Source: Micrococcales bacterium (lineage in GTDB: Bacteria; Actinomycetota; Actinomycetes; Actinomycetales; Microbacteriaceae). Taken from it: a stretch of 5,660 nucleotides of DNA. The notes under the pieces are model-generated. The model was not told where the DNA came from. It made no database searches and saw only the letters and a list, made by a program, of their open reading frames with translations. Shown one piece after another: positions 1-4,997 of this stretch; positions within the stretch are counted from its first letter, which is position 1; the number at the start of each line of letters is the position of its first letter. Both the position numbers and the translations under genes were made by a program. Location: the NCBI GenBank assembly GCA_947441105.1, contig CANESN010000061.1, positions 1-5,660 on the forward strand. The letters run 5' to 3'.

Positions 1-633
1 AAACAGTGCCACGATGATTCCATAAACAAATCCTGGAACCTCTGAGGCGCTAGTGGAGCCCGGCTGCAAGGTGTATAGCACGATGATCAGCCAAGGCACG
101 ATGCCGGTAATCGAACCCATGATAAATGGCAATCCCTTGCCATTTCCTGGAGTCTCATACTTCTCCTGCAGTGCTCCAAAGAAAATCATCGAGGCGTTCA
201 CCGCAAAGATTCCAACCAGCGCTGCAAAGTCAGAAACACCGGTTAGCTGGGCAATCAACCAAATCATGATTGAGGAAGACAGTGAGTACTCAACCCAGCG
301 GAAGTAGTTGCGGTTCTTCTCAAGCCCTGCCTTATAGCGGGGGAAGAACGTAGGTGAGGAAATCAGGAAGTGAAAAAATGCCGAGAGCGCTAAGAACGCA
401 ACCACTCCGGCACCGAGGTTGATCTCAAACAGCACAACGCGGTCGGTTGGTAGGTCAAACCCCGGAGGTCCCGTTGGGTAATCCAACGTGGTTGGAAAAA
501 GAATCTGGTTGTCTAGCAGAGTCAAGACATAACCCAGACCAACAGCCTGAATCAGGTGCAGGAAACCTGCTACAACGTTGTAGCGGCGAAGTCCGGAAAT
601 GTGTTGGGATGTTGTTCTTTGTTTCTTAGCCAT
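1..633 (-). CDS. Heliorhodopsin, C-terminus cut off by the window edge
   Basis: This is a seven-helix retinal membrane protein of the heliorhodopsin family, which has its N-terminus in the cytoplasm, opposite to ordinary microbial rhodopsins, and is thought to be a light sensor or light-controlled regulator rather than a classic ion pump. The 211 visible residues cover about helices 1-6. The strongest evidence is FRWVEYSLSSS at residues 111-121, the helix 3 signature; E115 matches the Schiff-base counterion (E107 in heliorhodopsin 48C12). H26 in GFLHLIQ and H88 in AFFHFLI match H23 and H80 of 48C12. NASMIFFGALQEKY (146-159), GIVPW (177-181) and PGFVYGII (200-207) are also typical. Helix 7 with the retinal-binding lysine would need about 45 more residues beyond position 1, so it cannot be verified. 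The start is well fixed: an in-frame TAG lies at 643-645, no start codon lies between, and AGGGGG at 639-644 sits 5 bases before the ATG. The natural function and ligand remain unknown for the family. Confidence 0.95.
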   Translation of the reverse strand, partial: MAKKQRTTSQHISGLRRYNVVAGFLHLIQAVGLGYVLTLLDNQILFPTTLDYPTGPPGFDLPTDRVVLFEINLGAGVVAFLALSAFFHFLISSPTFFPRYKAGLEKNRNYFRWVEYSLSSSIMIWLIAQLTGVSDFAALVGIFAVNASMIFFGALQEKYETPGNGKGLPFIMGSITGIVPWLIIVLYTLQPGSTSASEVPGFVYGIIVALF

Positions 634-663
634 AGCGGCCCCCTAATTGAAGTTAGCTAAACA

Positions 664-693
664 CTATTCCCTCAGAGGTAATTCACCCCTCAA
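664..693 (-). promoter_or_regulatory. Possible heliorhodopsin promoter
   Basis: On the minus strand TTGAGG (688-693) is followed after 18 bases by GAATAG (664-669), with an alternative -10 TAGTGT at 661-666 that fits the actinobacterial TAnnnT pattern but not the spacing. The implied RNA start would be about 25 bases before the ATG. The match is weak and found by eye; the gene could instead be read through from the upstream PGPGW gene, which ends 96 bases away. Confidence 0.25.
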
Positions 694-700
694 GGGGGAA
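682..700. promoter_or_regulatory. Inverted repeat in the heliorhodopsin leader
   Basis: TTC-A-CCCC-TCAA-GGGG-GAA forms a 7-bp dyad with one bulged A and a four-base centre. It overlaps the possible -35 element of the heliorhodopsin gene. No run of T follows on the minus strand, so an intrinsic terminator of the PGPGW gene is less likely than an operator or a chance palindrome. A smaller palindrome, CCTCAGAGG, lies beside it at 670-678. Confidence 0.3.
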
Positions 701-729
701 GACCATAAAACGGGGTAGCTAGGCTCTGA

Positions 730-996
730 TTATTTTTTTCCGCGATTGCGGGCGAAGAATCTCTTGATCTTGGCGGCGATTCGCTCTAGCCCTTGAAGGC
801 CCTGCTTGTTTAGCTCTCTTGCCCACTCGATTTCTAAGGCCAAAATAGAAAGTCCAAAGAATATGAATAGCAGGCCTGGGCCCGGTGTAACCATCATGAT
901 CAGGCCAAGAATCAAAAGCACAAAACCGACAACCATGGTTAGCGCCCACCTGACGGGATGAGGCAACTTGGCAAGGAATGCTTTGATCTTGTCCAC
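730..996 (-). CDS. PGPGW-family small two-helix membrane protein
   Basis: This 88-residue inner-membrane protein belongs to the PGPGW/TIGR02611 type common in actinobacteria, whose function is unknown. Two hydrophobic helices (about residues 17-36 and 41-57) form a hairpin around the proline turn TPGPGL at 37-42, followed by the family-like GLSILALEIEWA (48-59). In this copy the final W of the name-giving PGPGW motif is L. The tail (from about residue 60) is rich in Lys and Arg and probably an amphipathic helix on the cytoplasmic side. The start is GTG at 996: AGAAGG at 1005-1010 lies 8 bases upstream, an excellent ribosome site, and the next Met (residue 21) would cut into the first helix. 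It lies 73 bases after the zinc-finger gene and 96 before heliorhodopsin, in the same direction. Family assignment is firm; role is unknown. Confidence 0.85.
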   Translation of the reverse strand: MDKIKAFLAKLPHPVRWALTMVVGFVLLILGLIMMVTPGPGLLFIFFGLSILALEIEWARELNKQGLQGLERIAAKIKRFFARNRGKK

Positions 997-1004
997 GATC
1001 TTTA

Positions 1005-1010
1005 CCTTCT
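1005..1010 (-). promoter_or_regulatory. Ribosome binding site fixing a GTG start
   Basis: AGAAGG on the minus strand, 8 bases before the GTG at 996, is the best Shine-Dalgarno match in the left cluster and decides the start of the PGPGW gene. Confidence 0.7.
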
Positions 1011-1023
1011 TACTATTGCTTTA

Positions 1024-1029
1024 AATCTA
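1024..1029 (-). promoter_or_regulatory. Possible -10 element before the PGPGW gene
   Basis: TAGATT on the minus strand fits the actinobacterial TAnnnT -10 pattern and would start RNA about 20 bases before the GTG. No convincing -35 lies 16-19 bases upstream. The same hexamer occurs before the cytochrome b5 gene at 2448-2453. Confidence 0.3.
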
Positions 1030-1069
1030 ATGCGACTCGATGTTGATTGGCTGTGATTGCAAAGGCTCG

Positions 1070-1513
1070 CTAGCCAAGCTTTAGAGCGAGCACAACCTGT
1101 CCGCCACCGGCAGTTATCTGAGTGCTGAGGTTTAGCTCGGGAGCCAGTCTGCTAATTCGATCCAATAGCCACTCGGATGCTTGTTCGGCATCTTGCTGGT
1201 CTGGACAGCGAGCAATGATTTCTCGGCCGCCTTTTTTACGAAGTCTCTCAACGGTCTCAAAAATCGGCGACGGGTCAACCACCAAAAGCTCCTTCGGCCA
1301 AGGCACTACCGGAGAGATTTTGCCCTTCATGGTGTTGCACTGACGATGCGCTAAGCGCTCCACAAAGTCAGCGCCTTTTTTGACTCGAATAGCGCCGTAG
1401 CTATCGACGCTAGGTCCCTGGTCATTGTTGACCGAAAGGTCCGGGTCCACCGGCTTATCGCAAAGCCAGCAAATCCAGTTGTCCTGGTCACCAACGGCAT
1501 TTAGATCACTCAT
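1070..1513 (-). CDS. Small zinc-finger protein with HNH-like fold, catalytic His absent
   Basis: This is a 147-residue soluble protein of unknown function. C15-W-L-C18 and H56-R-Q-C59-N60 are spaced like the zinc ligands of the treble-clef fold in HNH endonucleases (CxxC ... HxxCN..KG). Where an active HNH enzyme has Asp-His in a VDH motif, this protein has V36-D37-S38, so nuclease activity is doubtful. The middle part PVVPWPKELLVVDPSPIF (68-85) is followed by a helical segment (about 85-123) and a short C-terminal strand pair. I recall similar proteins with VDS in other actinobacteria, so the Ser may be a family trait rather than local decay. The start is limited by an in-frame TAG at 1523-1525 with no other start codon between; no clear ribosome site is visible. 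It lies 39 bases after the cytochrome b5 gene and is probably cotranscribed with it. It could bind nucleic acid or only use zinc structurally. Confidence 0.75.
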   Translation of the reverse strand: MSDLNAVGDQDNWICWLCDKPVDPDLSVNNDQGPSVDSYGAIRVKKGADFVERLAHRQCNTMKGKISPVVPWPKELLVVDPSPIFETVERLRKKGGREIIARCPDQQDAEQASEWLLDRISRLAPELNLSTQITAGGGQVVLALKLG

Positions 1514-1552
1514 AGGAACAGACTAAGCCACCGCAGTTGGCGGCCGGGTCTC

Positions 1553-2416
1553 TTAGTCCTCGTCACCTTCTTCGCCTTCTTCTCCCTCACCCGCAGGCAC
1601 TGATGCCTGAGGGAGGGTTCCGGTAGCACCGGCGGCGGCAGTTGACAGGGCACCGATCTTGAAGCTGGCTAGCACGCTAGTTGGCGTTGCCGCTCCACCA
1701 TGCTGACCAGAGAAAGCGGCAGTGCCGTCCTTGCCACAGATCGCCGTGATTACGGCTGCTCCACCTGGGTGGGAGGAAACATAGGAGGTTAGGTCATAAA
1801 CGTTTTTGTTGACAACAGACCAGCAGTCCGTTGCTGTGTTGTGCTTTGCAACCTCCGTGGCCGTTATGCCCTCAACTCCAGCCGTTGGCTCATTTGAAGA
1901 TGTTGGCTCAGCGGTAGGAGTTTCGTAAGGTGCGATTCGGCTCGCCCAGGTTGCCTCAGCGCCCGAGTGCCCAACAAAGTAGGTCAGCGTCGATACCGAG
2001 ATGATGCCGGCTAAAGCCAAGCCTGCTGCAGCCTGTAATTGCCACTTAGGCCTGTCCTTGCGCTGCAGAAAGTAGAAGGTGATTCCGAGAGCTAGCAGTC
2101 CGACCGATGCCGGAAAAAGAATTGTTCCAAGAGCCTCGTGGGTCTGCGGTTCTCCAACTCGCTCACCTAGTGCCTCGCCAGATTCTTTGGCGATGTAGGT
2201 GAATACGGTCGAGAGTCCAAGCCCAATCAAGGTGAGGGGGAAGAAGCTTTTGCGCCACTTGGGAACAAAAATCAAAATTGCGAGCGCTAGTGCCGAAAGC
2301 GGAAGCAGCACGACCGCACCGTGAACGGCGAGTGGGTGGACTGGTAATCCACCGAAGGTGTCTAGCAGGGATGAGGTGTTCAATGATCGAGCCATAACTA
2401 AAAACTTACTCTCCAT
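1553..2416 (-). CDS. DUF2231 membrane domain fused to extracytoplasmic cytochrome b5 domain
   Basis: This predicted 287-residue haem protein has two parts. Residues 24-152 form a four-helix DUF2231-type membrane domain (helices about 32-50, 57-76, 94-117, 127-148) starting with GLPVHPLAVHG. Residues 183-257 form a cytochrome b5 domain with the haem-ligand motif H216-P-G-G and a second His, H239, in SGQHGG. Positive loops WRK (54-56) and RKDRPK (119-124) should be cytoplasmic, which puts both ends and the b5 domain outside. A Pro/Thr/Ser-rich linker (164-178) and the pair C198/C227, possibly a disulfide, agree with that. H27, H32, H93 and H150 all fall near the outer membrane face. The tail (277-287) is almost all Glu, Asp and Gly. 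It likely passes electrons at the outer surface; its partner is unknown. The start may be ATG 2416 or ATG 2395 (MARSL), neither with a good ribosome site; an in-frame TAG at 2435-2437 rules out longer forms. Confidence 0.88.
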   Translation of the reverse strand: MESKFLVMARSLNTSSLLDTFGGLPVHPLAVHGAVVLLPLSALALAILIFVPKWRKSFFPLTLIGLGLSTVFTYIAKESGEALGERVGEPQTHEALGTILFPASVGLLALGITFYFLQRKDRPKWQLQAAAGLALAGIISVSTLTYFVGHSGAEATWASRIAPYETPTAEPTSSNEPTAGVEGITATEVAKHNTATDCWSVVNKNVYDLTSYVSSHPGGAAVITAICGKDGTAAFSGQHGGAATPTSVLASFKIGALSTAAAGATGTLPQASVPAGEGEEGEEGDED

Positions 2417-2447
2417 TTCTGGGAGTTGTCTGGACTAAGGCTGTGAC

Positions 2448-2453
2448 AATCTA
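2448..2453 (-). promoter_or_regulatory. Possible -10 element of the cytochrome b5 gene
   Basis: TAGATT on the minus strand would place the RNA start near 2441, about 25 bases before ATG 2416 or 46 before ATG 2395. No good -35 hexamer is present at the usual distance. A promoter somewhere in 2417-2511 is expected because the neighbouring gene is divergent. Confidence 0.3.
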
Positions 2454-2455
2454 TC

Positions 2456-2473
2456 AGGGGATTCCATTTCCCT
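2456..2473. promoter_or_regulatory. Imperfect dyad in the divergent intergenic region
   Basis: AGGG(G)-ATTCCATTT-CCCT is a short imperfect inverted repeat midway between the divergent cytochrome b5 and beta-glucosidase genes. It could be an operator acting on one or both, but the arms are only 4 bp and chance is a fair explanation. Confidence 0.2.
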
Positions 2474-2480
2474 AAAACCA

Positions 2481-2486
2481 TAGACT
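2481..2486 (+). promoter_or_regulatory. Possible -10 element of the beta-glucosidase gene
   Basis: TAGACT fits TAnnnT and would start RNA near 2493, leaving a leader of about 19 bases. The hexamer 17 bases upstream (GGGATT) is not a good -35, so this is a weak call. The leader contains only a weak ribosome site, GGTG at 2504-2507. Confidence 0.25.
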
Positions 2487-2511
2487 TGAGGCCAAACGAG
2501 ATTGGTGAAAC

Positions 2512-3903
2512 ATGTTTCCAAAAGACTTCCTCTGGGGTGTTGCAACCTCCAGCTACCAAATCGAAGGCGCTGCCTATGAGGACGGTAAGGGCAAGTCAAT
2601 CTGGGACACCTTCTGCGAAGAGCCGGGTCGAGTAAACAACGGCGACCACGGACTGATCGCAAACGATCACTACCACCGCTATGCGGATGACGTAGCCCTG
2701 ATGAAGTCACTTGGTGCTCAGGCCTACCGCTTCTCTATTTCGTGGCCAAGACTTTTCCCTAATGGCGACGAGGTTCGCGAGGACCGCGGGTTTGATTTTT
2801 ACCACAAGCTCATCGACGAGCTAGAGAAAGACGGCATTGAGCCGGTGCTAACGCTTTACCACTGGGATTTGCCACAGGCGCTGCAGGACAAAGGCGGCTG
2901 GGCAAATCGCGATATCGTGAAAGCGTTTGAATACTATGCCCAAGAAGTTGCCAAGGAATTTGGTCACCGCGTAAAACGCTTCTCACCAATCAACGAACCT
3001 TGGGTAGTAGCTTGGCTTGGCTACGGAATGGGCGTGCACGCTCCTGGTATTCAAGATGTTGGTCAGGCCGTTGCCGCATCCCATCACACAGTTATGGCTC
3101 ACAACGCGGCGCTCAAGGCCATTAAGCGTGTTGCGCCAACCGCTTTGGTTGGACCAGTTCTAAACCAGGCGATGCCTGATGTCGACGATGTTTTTGACCC
3201 TGAGCAGATTCACGCCGCCAAGGTAATGGATGCCCAGCAGAACCTGTTTTGGATGGATGGCATTTTCCGCGGAGAGTACCCAGAACTTGCTTGGGAGATG
3301 TATGGAGATCACCTAAAGAAAGTGGTTCAACCAGGGGACCTTGAAGTCGTTGAAAACGACTGGCTCGGCATCAACTACTACTTCAATGCGCGCATTGGAC
3401 ACCGAGTTTCAAAGGATCACTTCTCGCGCGCAAGGGTCATTGACCAGCTGATGGATTACGCGGTAGAGGCTCAGTCACAGGGACCTCTGACCGACATGGG
3501 TTGGCCGGTAACTCCATACGGAATTGGCGACCTACTGGTGCGCTGGACGCGCGAGTACGGCTCTTTGGTGCCGCAGATGTTTATCACTGAGAACGGCTGT
3601 GCGTATCAAACTGGACTGGATGCCAATGGAGTGGTTGATGACCAACAGCGCATTGCATACCTAAACGATCACCTTTACAGCGTTGGAGATGCGATTAGTC
3701 GCGGGGCTGATATTGGTGGCTATTTCCAGTGGTCGCTGATGGACAACTTCGAATGGGCAGAGGGCTACGACAAGCGCTTTGGAATCGTCTATGTCGACTT
3801 TGATACCCAAGAGCGAATCCCGAAGGAATCAGCCAAGTTCTATTCCCAGGTCATCAAGACATCGGGCGCGAACCTGACCGTGCGCCAAAGCAAAGTCTCC
3901 TAA
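2512..3903 (+). CDS. Beta-glucosidase, glycoside hydrolase family 1
   Basis: This 463-residue enzyme is a complete (beta/alpha)8-barrel retaining glycosidase of family GH1, which releases the terminal beta-linked sugar from cello-oligosaccharides and other beta-glycosides. The N-terminal signature FLWGVATSSYQIEGA (6-20) includes sugar-binding Q16. H117 and W118 in YHWDLPQAL bind the sugar. N161-E162-P163 holds the acid/base, and T359-E360-N361-G362 holds the nucleophile. W407, E414 and W415 in QWSLMDNFEW complete the glycone subsite. Length and all catalytic residues are normal, and there is no signal peptide, so it acts in the cytoplasm on imported beta-glycosides. ATG 2512 is the first possible start because an in-frame TGA lies at 2506-2508. 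No sugar transporter or LacI regulator lies nearby. Exact substrate (glucoside, galactoside or fucoside) cannot be read from the sequence. Confidence 0.97.
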   Translation: MFPKDFLWGVATSSYQIEGAAYEDGKGKSIWDTFCEEPGRVNNGDHGLIANDHYHRYADDVALMKSLGAQAYRFSISWPRLFPNGDEVREDRGFDFYHKLIDELEKDGIEPVLTLYHWDLPQALQDKGGWANRDIVKAFEYYAQEVAKEFGHRVKRFSPINEPWVVAWLGYGMGVHAPGIQDVGQAVAASHHTVMAHNAALKAIKRVAPTALVGPVLNQAMPDVDDVFDPEQIHAAKVMDAQQNLFWMDGIFRGEYPELAWEMYGDHLKKVVQPGDLEVVENDWLGINYYFNARIGHRVSKDHFSRARVIDQLMDYAVEAQSQGPLTDMGWPVTPYGIGDLLVRWTREYGSLVPQMFITENGCAYQTGLDANGVVDDQQRIAYLNDHLYSVGDAISRGADIGGYFQWSLMDNFEWAEGYDKRFGIVYVDFDTQERIPKESAKFYSQVIKTSGANLTVRQSKVS

Positions 3904-3930
3904 GAAACTAGCTCTCGGGGCAAAAGTGCG
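3904..3930. other. Convergent gene junction without visible terminator
   Basis: Only 27 bases separate the stop codons of the beta-glucosidase and the FbpC-like ATPase. I see no GC-rich stem followed by a T run on either strand, so termination is either factor-dependent or lies inside the opposing gene. Confidence 0.6.
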
Positions 3931-4980
3931 TCAAAGAGGTGAATGCTTCCTCGCGGTATTTGGATAGAAGTTCACGGCTCCGCGGACCCAAACCGTCACG
4001 CGCATGCCAACCTCAGGAGCGAATGGCCCATTCGATCTAGCACGAACCTTTTGACTTGGGGTCTGGACCTCAACAACGGCATCGTGACCGAAGAAGACTC
4101 GACCAATTACCTCGGAGTCACCATTTGGATTTGGCTGCAGGTAGAAGTTCTCGCTGCGGACCGCCACCACACCTTTTTGCCCATCCTCAATGTGGTTCAA
4201 CGCGGTGAGCTTGCCCAGGGAGGTGTGAACCTTGCCATCCACCACCTCACCATCAATCAAGACTGAGTCTCCCAAGAAGGTTGCGATCCCAAGATCCGCC
4301 GGGGCGTTGTAGATCTCGGTTGGAGTTCCAACCTGAATGATCGTTCCAGATCTCATAATGGCAACCCGGTCAGCCAATGAAAGAGCTTCTTCCTGATCGT
4401 GAGTCACCAAGATCGCTGTTGCTCCCTCGGCCTTTAGAGCCGCTTTCACCTCGAGCCGCAACACCTCGCGCAATTCGGCGTCAAGTGCGCTGAATGGCTC
4501 ATCGAGCAAAACCAGGGCCGGCTTATTGGCAAGTGCTCTTGCCAGGGCAACGCGCTGGGCCTGACCTCCGGAGAGTTGATCCGGTGTGCGATCTGCAAAC
4601 TCTTCCATTCGAACAAGTTTTAGTAGCTCCAAGACCCTGGCGTGCTTCTTAGCCTTGTCCAAGCCCCTAAGTCCAAACTCGATGTTGCCTGAAACCGTTA
4701 GGTGAGGAAAAAGTGCTGCGTCTTGAGGCACGATTCCGATGCCGCGACGTTCGGGCGCGGTCAAAGTATCAGCGCTTGAGACCTTCTTATCGCTGAGCCA
4801 AATCTCGCCTGCGCTTGGAGCTTCAAAGCCTGCAATCAAGCGAAGCAAGGTGGATTTTCCAGCACCGCTGGAACCTAAGACTGCTATCAACTCTTTTTGC
4901 TCTACCGAAAGATTCACGTCGTGGAGGATCTCTTGCCCGCCAAAGCTGATCGAGAGGTTCTTGATCTGAAGCTGCGTCAT
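3931..4980 (-). CDS. fbpC: ABC importer ATPase, FbpC-like, probably Fe(III)
   Basis: This 349-residue ATPase powers a binding-protein-dependent importer at the cytoplasmic membrane face. It shows Walker A GSSGAGKS (36-43), Q-loop Q86 in VPQD, signature LSGGQ (136-140), Walker B with D160-E161, D-loop SALD (164-167) and switch H194. After about residue 235 comes a regulatory TOBE-like beta domain. ERRGIGIVPQDAALFPHLTV (77-96) is very typical of FbpC-type ferric transporters; related spermidine, sulfate or thiamine ATPases cannot be fully excluded. The start at 4980 overlaps the permease stop by four bases (ATGA), and GAGGTG lies 8 bases before it; the reading frame stays open further upstream but that part overlaps the permease and has no ABC homology. 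The gene ends 27 bases from the convergent beta-glucosidase stop. Iron specificity is inferred from both proteins, not from a binding protein. Confidence 0.9.
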   Translation of the reverse strand: MTQLQIKNLSISFGGQEILHDVNLSVEQKELIAVLGSSGAGKSTLLRLIAGFEAPSAGEIWLSDKKVSSADTLTAPERRGIGIVPQDAALFPHLTVSGNIEFGLRGLDKAKKHARVLELLKLVRMEEFADRTPDQLSGGQAQRVALARALANKPALVLLDEPFSALDAELREVLRLEVKAALKAEGATAILVTHDQEEALSLADRVAIMRSGTIIQVGTPTEIYNAPADLGIATFLGDSVLIDGEVVDGKVHTSLGKLTALNHIEDGQKGVVAVRSENFYLQPNPNGDSEVIGRVFFGHDAVVEVQTPSQKVRARSNGPFAPEVGMRVTVWVRGAVNFYPNTARKHSPL

Positions 4981-4997
4981 TTGACATTCACCTCCGA
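4977..4997 (-). promoter_or_regulatory. ATGA stop-start overlap with internal ribosome site
   Basis: The permease stop TGA (4977-4979) and the ATPase ATG (4978-4980) share bases as ATGA. GAGGTG inside the last permease codons lies 8 bases before the ATG. This fixes the ATPase start and suggests coupled translation that keeps the two subunits in proportion. Confidence 0.8.

Noticed and set aside
53..629. Plus-strand open frames at 53-307 and 447-629
   Set aside because: They lie opposite the heliorhodopsin gene and their products resemble nothing; the minus-strand frame is open over the whole stretch with clear family motifs.
1064..1075. Hairpin GGCT-CGCT-AGCC at the end of the zinc-finger gene, as terminator
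   Set aside because: The stem is only 4 bp, overlaps the stop codon and has no T run after it.
1531..1543. Hairpin CCGC-AGTTG-GCGG between the cytochrome b5 and zinc-finger genes, as terminator
   Set aside because: A 4-bp stem without a T tract; the short 39-base gap favours read-through.
2435..2710. Open frame of 91 codons antisense to the beta-glucosidase start
   Set aside because: Arg-rich product without recognisable features, opposite a strongly conserved GH1 N-terminus and across the divergent promoter region.
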